Below, piece after piece: positions 10,801-20,100 of a DNA stretch of 58,943 nt; within the stretch, counting starts at the first letter, position 1; each line of letters starts with the position of its first letter. The notes under the pieces are model-generated. The model worked only from the letters and a program-made list of their open reading frames with translations. It was not told the origin of the DNA and did no database searches. The stretch is from a virus. The DNA is taken from positions 1 to 58,943 of the IMG/VR virus record IMGVR_UViG_3300009495_000017. One strand, given 5' to 3'. The translations under genes and the position numbers were made by a program.

Positions 10801-11638
10801 AGATGTTACACTAGGTGATAATGACCCAGGCGGAGCAAGTCATGGTAGATTAACTACCCAGTTAGCTCAACGAACCTTTATGAACAACAGACTAGGAGAT
10901 TTCTTAGATAAACAAGTTACGTCTTCAAGTGTGCCGGGTGCTGTTGTACAATTAAATAGTTCTGGTAAAATTAACAGCGACTTAATACCGCCTATTAGAA
11001 CAAACAGTAGTTTTACTTTAGATAAATTTGAAGAAAGATTAACTTTATTTGAAAATATTCCTGCTGACGAAGTATTATCAGGCGACAATGTTATTGAAGC
11101 ATATACTCAAGAAGTTTTAACAGTTGATACAGCTACATCTGTTGTAAAAGGTGAAACAATAACGCAAGCAAATAGCGGAGCAACAGGTGAAGTTAAAGCT
11201 GCGGTAAGCTCAGATACAAGCATTACTCTTGTAAATGTTAGCGGTACGTTTACAACAAACGTAGCAGATACACTTAGCGGAAGTACAACAGGTGCGTTGA
11301 ATGTTTATCCAACAGCTACAACTGGTAGTGTTGATGCACAGGACAATTATTTCTTATCAAATGACAGTGAAAGTCAATTCTTAATAATCGATGATCCTGA
11401 TGATAGTACAATACATAATTTTGTAAATGGTACAGATGTAACAGGAGCAAATACACTTGCAGAAGGTACAATTGTAGAATATAGAGAAGGCGTTGCTACA
11501 TTTACAAATACAAATACGTTGCCTAGCGGTAGTGGATACGGCTCAGCAGGTACATATATAAATGTACCATTAACGGCGGCACCGGTAGTGGAGCAAAAGC
11601 TGACATTACAGTTGACGGAACAGGTGTTGTTACTGTAG
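7883..11638 (+). CDS. Tail fibre protein with beta-helix domain, N-terminal part of a frameshifted gene
   Basis: Starts at ATG 7883 with AGGA at 7872-7875; 1,251 residues to a stop at 11638. The N-terminus (SSVAGRAPTAGQMDEGQLAL, then NTADGKLF) is a common anchor motif of phage fibres. From about residue 160 a pectate-lyase-like right-handed beta-helix region starts (YVDSVAGSDSNDG, then GEYLEDNPIVVPDNVSIMGD near residue 385). A CERDVGYIVDA module also found in the 52299 gene lies near residue 248. The last 22 or so residues after about 11572 lose all resemblance to the family. The expected GGTGSGA...GGTGYTTGDTL module continues in the -1 frame, so this and the following entry are almost certainly one gene of about 2,060 residues. 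Probable role: receptor-binding or structural fibre. Confidence 0.85.
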   Translation: MASKIKHLRSSVAGRAPTAGQMDEGQLALNTADGKLFMKKSDSSVREITKQIHDGDTSVSIDESGANGKIVLEADGSNVVEVANAAMNIKVPVVIEDNDSITIREASANGTNGVVIKVPESITSTYDFKLPPTAGAPGQVITTDGSGTLSFENPGITSNMIYVDSVAGSDSNDGFIKPVASIKKACEIASENVYVPKVTVTDTKNDAIQLLTLNKTFIQKEVIAYITYQVANAGGIWSGFTYNSTTCERDVGYIVDAVIYDLKFGGNSKSIEAGKKYYLGTTSTQEVIDNQKPQTVAALEYAKHIAGDIIRNIALTDDQDGNANAPFQTTVTQVTNNTYDDGASSKTAHDDLWDETITILDLGIGQASAIVYGTFTVNLVSIKIGTGEYLEDNPIVVPDNVSIMGDALRSVVIRPQNVQKDIFRIRNAAYMSGFTFRDKLDANGIPTGTYNFAVAFDDPDDHGVSRHSYPGLPIQKTIITASPYVQNCSIISFLGGNGCNVDGSKVFQPNTPVNQLEAENPVAGAAPVQNPSIVGNAFTILSFGGTGYRVSNNAYSQIVSCFQIFCKNGSYAQSGGYLSITNSATNFGTYALRASGFRSEAFEFDRGIIATNGVDGVFQTFDLIGFDRAVTEHYITRFVNSNGDDVTDDYKTSTTTKTFSANSSTVDIANNKFVITTHGFSNGDRVRYDSNGNADIFGIYDETYYYVSLINTNEFQLYEDEELSNLAELGTTSSGTHKFISGDEEFFINEIKNAHTIYQTIVLGAGSYNFTVGQEITGTVSGNTNNAYVYSWDSGTNTLVVSINQVVVSGVTSYVKFTASSTINVDANGNTNISISSVADKTNLHSAKILIRSTLSGGSVNNIALLPGFQCFLHRPSIVNSSAHTWEYAGSGTDYNAMPINGGQSIPDYEQYEDLPGRVYTSGTTELGDFKVGKFITAQNRTGNVTFTNKVSIAQLDSLQLSLSDVTIEAISTDVTLGDNDPGGASHGRLTTQLAQRTFMNNRLGDFLDKQVTSSSVPGAVVQLNSSGKINSDLIPPIRTNSSFTLDKFEERLTLFENIPADEVLSGDNVIEAYTQEVLTVDTATSVVKGETITQANSGATGEVKAAVSSDTSITLVNVSGTFTTNVADTLSGSTTGALNVYPTATTGSVDAQDNYFLSNDSESQFLIIDDPDDSTIHNFVNGTDVTGANTLAEGTIVEYREGVATFTNTNTLPSGSGYGSAGTYINVPLTAAPVVEQKLTLQLTEQVLLL

Positions 11639-14064
11639 TCGATCTAACTAGAGGCGGCACTGGGTATACAACAGGCGATACTCTTAGCGCAAGTGATGCT
11701 AACTTAGGTGGAAGATCAGGCGGTAGTGCATTTACTGTCGATGTGCAAACAGTTGAAAATAGATTATATGTTAATCTTACTGGAAACAATGTAAAATTTG
11801 TTGCAAGTGTTACAACTAACGAATACATTGAAGACAATAATGCAGTTATACAAAATATTAACCAAGCAGGATTTACAACAACAACGTTTAGCGCAAATGC
11901 TGTAGACAATGAAATTAATTACACTAGTAATCAAATTATTAAAACAGCACACGGTCTTATAAACGGAGATCCTATAGAATATAACGCAAATGGCAATACT
12001 GAAATTGGCGGATTAGAAAATGGTGTAGTATATTTTGTAAAGAAAATAGATGCTGATACGTTTGAAGTATATACATCATATACTTTATCTGTTGCAAGTC
12101 AAGTAGACTTTGGAACAAGTAGTAATGGAACTCATTTATTTAGAGTACGTAATGTTAGCACAAGCGGTAATAGAATATTTCTTCCCAATCACGGATATGC
12201 TACTGGTACAGGAATTAGACTAATTTCATCAACACCGCCTACAGGATTAACTGACGGTAACTTTTATTTTATAGGTAGTATTACAACTAATTCATTTACA
12301 CTTCATACTCTAAGAAATGATGCAATTGAAAGCGTAAACGGAACAATACAATCAGTAGTTGACATTACCGCAGAAAATTCTGGTACAACAAACTTCCGTG
12401 AACAAAATGTAAAAATTATTGGTACTATAAACACATCTAGTCAAAATGTAGATAATTATTCTAGTTTAAATAGCTTAAATATTGATGCAACTAATATTGT
12501 TAGTGGAACTATTTCAACTACACGATTAGGTACAGGTACAGCTAACCAAAATACTGCATTGTACGGCGACGGAACGTATAAAAGAACTGTACGTAGTATG
12601 ACTATTGCAACAAATAATCCAATATCAATTGTAGGTGATAGTGTTACCGAAGGCGGCGAATTAAAATATTTTGGAGAACTTGAAATACAAGTTGATCCTA
12701 TTGATCCTACTGCTGGAGATGTTACCTATACTAATTTTGGAGTTGCAGCATTTAATAAATCTCAGTTTGATATTACAGCTGACGGTGAAGTTAGTGTTCT
12801 TAGCACAGCAGACGGCGGCCAATTAGATGCAAGTACACTTAATGGACAGTCAGGTTCGTACTATCTAAATCCGGAAAACAATACACGTTCAATGCCTATT
12901 ACAAAAGGTGGTACAAACTTAAATAGTTACTCAACAGGTGATATATTATACGCTGCTAGTAATTTAAGTTTAAATAGTGATTCTTTAACTAAGTTAGGAA
13001 TTGGACCTGACGGGTATGTATTAAAAAGTAACGGATCAGTTCCAGTATGGTCAAATAGTATTACACTTGATGCATTAACACTTGACGAATTAACAGTTGA
13101 TACAGACACATTATTTGTAGATGGTGTTGAGCACAGAATAGGAGTTAATACTTTAACTCCGGGAGTTAGTGTTGATATCAATGGCACTGATGCAATAAAA
13201 GTACCAGTAGGTACAACTGTACAGCGACCAACTCCTGTTCAAGGACAAATTAGATTTAATACAACTAACAATTATTATGAAGGATATGATGGAGCTAATT
13301 GGATTAGTTTGCAAAACACCGGCGATGTAGATGGAGATACATATATTAGCACAGAAACAACTCCTGGCGCAGATAATGATACTATTAAGTTTTTTGCAAA
13401 TGGCGTAATGGCAGCCGAATTAACTGAAACAGGATTTGGCAGACTTGATGTTGGCGATATTGAAATTAATAGTAGCTATATAGGAACAACAGTTTCTAAT
13501 AGTAATTTAGAATTACGTGCAGCAGGTACTGGCACTATTGATATACAAAATCCATTAACAGTAGACCAAGGTGCGTCGATTGAAGGTGCTGTAACTATTA
13601 ATGATGCCGGAGCAAGTGTAGATTTTAGAGTTGAAACAAATCAACAAACTCATGCATTATTTGTTGACGGGAGTTCTGATTTTGTTGGCGTGCAAACATC
13701 AACACCTAAAGCACCGTTGCAAGTTCAAGATGTTGCATTAGACACTGAAACAACAACAGCAAGCGGTACAAATGCTGTTAAAATTGCAGAATGGGCAGTG
13801 GCAGACTTTAGAACTGCAAAAGTTTTAATACAAATTAATAATGCATCAGATGGCGAATATCAAGCACAAGAAATGTTAATATTACATGATAGCACAAATA
13901 ATGCAGGCGTAAAATCAACAGAATATGCAGTTTTATTTACTGGCAGTTCAGCACTTGCAACCTTCAGCACACAAGTTTCAGGGGGCAATATTGAGTTGTT
14001 GGCTACACCGTCAACAGCAAATACATTGGTTTACAAAGTAGCTAAAACTATGATTACATTGTAA
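11572..14064 (+). CDS. C-terminal part of the same fibre gene after an apparent 1-base deletion
   Basis: This frame is open from after the TAG at 11524-11526 to the TAA at 14062-14064. The natural junction is at about 11572, where NGGTGSGAKADITVDGTG begins. There is no ribosome site near the GTG at 11743, so independent translation is unlikely. The HGLINGDPIEYNANGNTE segment repeats the HGFSNGDRVRYDSNGNAD segment upstream of the break, linking the halves. Later parts include RPTPVQGQIRFNTTNNYYEG and a C-terminal beta domain ending in VYKVAKTMITL. If the deletion is real rather than a sequence error, the product would be truncated and lack this half. Confidence 0.8.
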   Translation, partial: NGGTGSGAKADITVDGTGVVTVVDLTRGGTGYTTGDTLSASDANLGGRSGGSAFTVDVQTVENRLYVNLTGNNVKFVASVTTNEYIEDNNAVIQNINQAGFTTTTFSANAVDNEINYTSNQIIKTAHGLINGDPIEYNANGNTEIGGLENGVVYFVKKIDADTFEVYTSYTLSVASQVDFGTSSNGTHLFRVRNVSTSGNRIFLPNHGYATGTGIRLISSTPPTGLTDGNFYFIGSITTNSFTLHTLRNDAIESVNGTIQSVVDITAENSGTTNFREQNVKIIGTINTSSQNVDNYSSLNSLNIDATNIVSGTISTTRLGTGTANQNTALYGDGTYKRTVRSMTIATNNPISIVGDSVTEGGELKYFGELEIQVDPIDPTAGDVTYTNFGVAAFNKSQFDITADGEVSVLSTADGGQLDASTLNGQSGSYYLNPENNTRSMPITKGGTNLNSYSTGDILYAASNLSLNSDSLTKLGIGPDGYVLKSNGSVPVWSNSITLDALTLDELTVDTDTLFVDGVEHRIGVNTLTPGVSVDINGTDAIKVPVGTTVQRPTPVQGQIRFNTTNNYYEGYDGANWISLQNTGDVDGDTYISTETTPGADNDTIKFFANGVMAAELTETGFGRLDVGDIEINSSYIGTTVSNSNLELRAAGTGTIDIQNPLTVDQGASIEGAVTINDAGASVDFRVETNQQTHALFVDGSSDFVGVQTSTPKAPLQVQDVALDTETTTASGTNAVKIAEWAVADFRTAKVLIQINNASDGEYQAQEMLILHDSTNNAGVKSTEYAVLFTGSSALATFSTQVSGGNIELLATPSTANTLVYKVAKTMITL

Positions 14065-14066
14065 CC

Positions 14067-14074
14067 GATAAATA
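14067..14074 (+). promoter_or_regulatory. T4-type late promoter GATAAATA (C follows)
   Basis: GATAAATAC begins 3 bases after the stop at 14064. It would drive the run of seven genes from 14107 to 28278, in which no other late-promoter match was seen in a gap. Confidence 0.7.
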
Positions 14075-14090
14075 CAATATAAGCCAATTA

Positions 14091-14104
14091 GGGGAGAGTG
14101 AACC
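14091..14104 (+). promoter_or_regulatory. Leader with ribosome site, shared with 39480-39493
   Basis: GGGGAGAGTGAACC is identical at 14091-14104 and 39480-39493, each just before an ATGGC start and after a late promoter. The GGGGAG core is a strong Shine-Dalgarno sequence and supports ATG 14107 as the start, rather than the in-frame GTG at 14098, which overlaps the ribosome site. Confidence 0.6.
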
Positions 14105-14106
14105 AG

Positions 14107-17100
14107 ATGGCAACTAGTGATTTTAAGGTCAAAAAAGGCCTGCAGGTAGGGTCGGGCGACTTCAATGTTGACATTGATAGTAATACCGCTGCATTCGCTA
14201 ACGGATACACAATTACAATAGGAAGCGATACTGTATTAACAGATGCTGATAATGTAAGTGAATTAACTAACGATGCAAATTATATAACACTTACTGATTT
14301 ATCAGCAGGTGGTGATATTACGTATAATAATAGTACAGGTGTTATTAGCTTTACACAACGTACTGACCAACAAGTGCGAAATTTATTTAGCGGCACAGGC
14401 GATATTACTTACGAAAGTACAAATGGCCAAATAAGTTTTAACAATACAACTGGATACATTACTCTTACAGATTTAAGTGGTGGCACAGGTATTACATATA
14501 ATAATGCTACTGGTGAATTTAGCATTGCACAAAACATTGCAACTGATCAAGATGTAACATTTAATACCATTACCTTAACTGATAAAATTCTTACAGATAC
14601 TATTACAGCAGTAGGATCTGGAACAGATGTTACAGTTGACGATAATTTAATTGTATCAGGTAATTTAACTGTTAACGGTACAACTACTACATTAAACACG
14701 GCAACTTTAACAGTTGAAGATCTTAATATTGTAGTTGCAAGCGGAGCAGCTGATGCAGCAGCAGCTAATGGCGCAGGGTTAACAATTGACGGAGCTGATG
14801 CTACATTAACATACGCTGCAACAGGTGATAAGTTTGTAATGAACAAATCACTTGATACAAGTCTAATTGGCGATGTAACAGGTGATTTAACAGGTAATGT
14901 AACTGGTAACGTAACTGGTAACGTAACGGGTGATTTAGCAGGTGATGTAACATCTACTGGTACTAGTACATTTACTACAGTTGACATAAACGGCGGCAAT
15001 ATTGATGGTACTATTATTGGTGCTACTTCTGCCGCGGCAATTACAGGTACAACAATTAACGGTACTGTAATTACAGCAAGTACAAACTTTGCAGGTGCGC
15101 TAACAGGTAATGTAACAGGTACAGTTAGCGATATTTCAAATCATGATACTGATGCTCTTAGTGAAGGTTTAACAAATTTATATTATACAGATGCTAGGGT
15201 AGATGCACGTATTAATTTACAAGCAGGTGCTAACTTAGATTTAAGTGGAGTCACTACAGACGATTTAGCTGAAGGAACAACCAACCTTTACTATACACAA
15301 GCAAGATTTGATACAGCATTTGGAAATAAATCAACTACTAATTTATCTGAAGGTGCAAACTTATATTTTACAAATGCTAGAGCACGTTCAGCAATAAGTG
15401 CATTGGGCGATATAAGTTATGATAGTTCAACTGGTGTTATATCATTTACTGAAAGAACAGATTCTGAAGTACGCGGATTAATTAGTGCAGGTGGTGATTT
15501 AAGTTATGACAATGCTACTGGCATTATAAGTTATACTGCTCCTGATGATTTAGGTGATTTAACAAATAATGCAGGATTTATTAAACTTGCTGACCTAAGC
15601 GCAGGAGGCGATTTATCATATAACAATTCTAGCGGAGAGTTTAGTTTTACTGAACGTACTGATGCTGAAGTGCGTGGATTGATAAGTGCAACCGGAGATG
15701 CAACATACAACAACGCAACAGGTGTAATTAGTGTTACTACATATAAAGATGCTGATGCTGATGCAAGAATAGCGTTAGCAACACTTGACGATTTAGCAGA
15801 TGTAAATTATACAAGTACTGCAACTAATGGACAAATACTTGTTTGGGACAATGCAAATCAGTATTGGGAACCTGCAGATCCTTATACATCAACTAACTTT
15901 GATACAAACTTTGCAGCAAAAGATACAGATGATTTATCTGAAGGATCTACTAACCAATATTTTACACAGGCAAGAGCAAGAGGCTCTATAAGTGTAGGAG
16001 GCGATCTTGCTTATAATAGTGCAACGGGTGTAATCAGTTATACGACTCCTAGCAATTTAAGTGATTTTACTAATGACACTAATTTTATTATATTATCAGA
16101 TTTAAGTGCAACCGGCGATTTATCTTACAACAATGCAACAGGTGCATTTAGTTTTACTGAACGTACTGATGCTGAAGTGCGTGGATTGATAAGTGCAAGT
16201 GGTGACTTAACATATAATAATAGTACTGGTGTTATATCATTTACTGAGCGCACAGATGCAGAAGTACGCGGATTAATTAGTGCAAGTGGCGACATAACAT
16301 ATAATAATACCACTGGTGTTATTAGCTTTAGTAACACAAGCGGTTACATAACCGAATACACAGAAGTTGATACGTTAGATACTGTAACTAGCCGCGGAGC
16401 AACAACTTCAAATAATATTCAAGTTGGCGATATGACTGTTACCGGTAATCTAACAGTAAGCGGAACTACAACAACTATTAATACTGCTACACTTAACATT
16501 GCTGATAATATTATGACACTTAACAGTGACGTAACTGGCACTCCTTCAGAAAATGCAGGTATCGAAGTTGAAAGAGGAACATCAACAAATGTTGTACTAC
16601 GATGGAATGAAACAAATAGTAAATGGGAATTTACAAATGACGGTAGCACCTATCAAGTATTAGCATCTTCTGTGTCAGAACTTAATAACGATGCAAATTA
16701 TATATCTTTAAGTTCTTTAAGTGGTGGTACTGGTATTTCGTATAATAGCGGTACTGGTGAAATTTCGATTGATAACAGCGGCACTGGGTTTATTACACGC
16801 TCCGGCATTAGTGCTACCGGTGACATTACATATAATAATAGTACTGGTGTAATTAGTTTCAATAACAGTAGCGGGTATTTAACTAGTTATACCGAAGTTG
16901 ATACATTAGACACTGTAACTGGTCGTGGTTCGTCTACTTCAAATAGTGCAGAATTTGGCGGATTAACAGTAGGCGGAACTAATGTTGCGTTATCGGGCGC
17001 TAATATCAGCATATTTAATAATGACTCGGCATTTATTTCTAGATCCGGCATAAGTGCAACCGGTAATATTAATTATGATAGTAGTACTGGTGTTATTTCG

Positions 17101-20100
17101 TTTAATAATGGTACAGGATTTCTTACATCAGAAACTGACACTTTACAAACAGTAACTGATAGAGGTAATAGTACAGATAACCATGTTGCGTTTAACAATA
17201 CTGTAGCAATGACAGGTGCGCTAACAATTACTAATGAAATATTTACTAATGGTATTGCGCTACAAACTGAATCAGGTGCTAACAAAACTAACCTATCAAT
17301 GGTTAACGGATATGTGCAATTAAATTACATTAACCAATTATACTCAGACGGTGATCTTTGGTTAGCAAATTCACAGCAAAATACTTCAGGCGGTGATACA
17401 AAAAAAATAGCAACAGCAAATGCATTAGGTACAAATATTGCAGGTAACAATTTAAATATTGAAGCAGGTAGTTCTACAGGTACTGCCGCTGGCGGCAATG
17501 TTATTTTTAAAACAGGTAGTACCGGTGTATCAGGAACTGCTACTAATGCATTATCCGAAAGGTTAAAAATAAGCGGCGCTGATGGAAAAATTACTATTAA
17601 CGCTGCTTATGCATTACCAACAAGTGACGGTACAACTGGCCAAGCACTTGTTACAGACGGGTCGGGCAGTACCTCTTTTGGACAAATTGCATATTCAGCT
17701 ATATCCGGAACTCCGACTTTAGCTACAGTAGCAACTTCAGGAAGTTATAATGACCTAACTGATACTCCAGCGTCGAGTTCAGACTCAGATATTAGAGCAT
17801 TGTTTAGTGCTTCTGGAAGTCTAAGTTATGATAATTCAACAGGTGTATTTAGTTATACAGAAAGAACAGATGCAACTATACGTGGGCTTATAAGTGCAAC
17901 AGGCGATATCACTTATAATAGTACTACAGGTGTTATTAGCTTTACACAAGCATCAGCACCTGTTACTAGTGTAAACACACAAACTGGTGCTGTTGTTTTA
18001 AGTACCGGTGATATATCAGAGTCAGGAAGTAATCAATACTTTTTAGCTAGTCGTGCAAGAAATGCACTAAGTGTTAGTGGTGATCTAAGTTATAACAGTG
18101 CTACTGGTGTTATATCATTTACTCAAAGAACAAATACAGAAGTACGTGGATTAATCAGTGCAAGTGGCGATCTAAGTTATGACAATGCTACTGGTATTAT
18201 GTCATTTACTGAACGTACTGATGCAACTATACGTGGATTAATCAGTGGAACTGGTGATATTGGATATGATAATTCAACAGGTGTTATTAGCTTTAGTAAT
18301 AATAGCGGATTTATAACTACTTATACTGAAACTGACACCCTTGATAGCGTAACAGATAGAGGTGCAACTACAACTAATAATCTTACTGTAGGTGGATTAA
18401 TAGTTAGCGGTGATTTAACAGTAAGCGGAACTACAACAACTATTAATACTGCTACACTTGATGTTGCAGATAACATTATAACATTAAATAGTGACGTAAC
18501 GGGTACTCCAACAGAAAATGCAGGCATATCTATAAACAGAGGAGTGTCATCAGCTGTTGATATTCGTTGGAATGAAACTAACGACGAGTGGGAATTTACT
18601 AACGATGGTACTAATTATCAAGTTATTGCTGTTGATACAGGTGATTTAACAAACACTGCCGGATTTATTACACGAACAGGTATTAGTGCAGATGGCGATC
18701 TAAGTTATGACAATGCTACTGGTATTATGTCATTTACTGAACGTACTGATGCAACTATACGTGGATTAATCAGTGCAAGTGGCGATCTAAGTTATGACAA
18801 TGCTACTGGTATTATGTCATTTACTCAAAGAACAGACTCACAAGTACGTGGATTATTAAGTGCAAGCGGTGATTTAAGTTACGATGCTGCTACAGGTACC
18901 ATATCATTTACTGAACGTACTGATGCAACTATACGTGGATTAGTTAGTGGTACTGGAGATATTAGTTATAATAGTACTACAGGCGAGTTTAGTTTTAATA
19001 ATACTAGCGGATATATTACAAGTGCTAGTATTACAGAAACAGATACATTACAAAGTGTAACAAGTAGAGGATCTACTACTACTAATAGTATTGCTGTAAA
19101 CGATATGCAAGTAAACGGAAATTTAACCGTTGCTGGAACTACAACTACTATTAATAGTACTACAATCAATCTTGCTGACAACATTATAACACTAAATAGT
19201 GATTTTAATTCAGGCACACCTACAGAAAATGCAGGTATCGAAGTATTAAGAGGAAGTAATAGTACTGTTTCGTTGCGTTGGAATGAAAGTTTAGATAGAT
19301 GGCAGTACACAAATGATGGATCAACTTATTCAAGTTTCCCTGTTAATCTAAGTGATCTAAATAATGATTTATCATTTTTAGCACTTACTGATATTAGTGG
19401 CACTGGAGATATTAGTTTTGATCAAGGTACAGGAGTTATTAGTTTTAATAATACTAGTAATTACCTTACATCTGAAGCAGATACTCTTGGAACAGTAACT
19501 GGTAGAGGTAATACTACATCAAGTGCATTAGTTGTTAATAATAGTATAACTGTACAAAATGAAATTTATACTCAAGGCGTTGCTTTAAAATATAGTAATA
19601 GTGCAAACGTTCCTCAATTAGAAATAGGGTCAGACTTTTTTAGATTAGAAAACAACAATGATTTCTTTGTAGAAAGTGATATTACACTTGGTAGAGCCGC
19701 AACAGATAGTATAGGCGGATCTACAAAAACTATAGCATCATCTAACGGTGTAGGAACAAATATATCAGGTAGTACTATAGAAATAGTTGCTGGATCTTCA
19801 ACTGGTACAGCAGCATCTGGTAGTATTGTATTTAAAACAGGATCACAAGGATCAGCAAATAACAATGTAACTAATATATTACAAGAGCGTTTTAAAATTC
19901 AAGGAAATAATGGGGCAATACGTATTAATAATGCATACACATTGCCTACAGCAGACGGTAATAACGGAGAGTTTTTAGGCACTGATGGTAGCGGTGATGT
20001 TACATTTAAGCAAATAACATATAGTAATATATCAGGTACTCCGAGTATTGCACAAGTTGGGTTAACAGGTAACTATGCAGATCTAAACGGTGCTCCTACA

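Noticed and set aside
11565-11580. Programmed -1 ribosomal frameshifting in the 7883 gene
   Set aside because: The local sequence CCATTAACGGCGG has no X-XXY-YYZ slippery heptamer and no evident downstream pseudoknot; a one-base loss is the simpler explanation.
11743-11745. GTG as an independent start for the downstream fibre part
   Set aside because: No ribosome site precedes it, and family-like sequence continues upstream in the same frame to about 11572.
7883-14064. Diversity-generating retroelement target (the N-terminus recalls Mtd-type fibres)
   Set aside because: No reverse transcriptase, template repeat or variable-repeat pair is visible in the window.
14098-14100. GTG start for the 14107 gene
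   Set aside because: It lies within the GGGGAGAGTG ribosome-site region; ATG 14107 has proper spacing, and the same leader at 39480 precedes an ATG.
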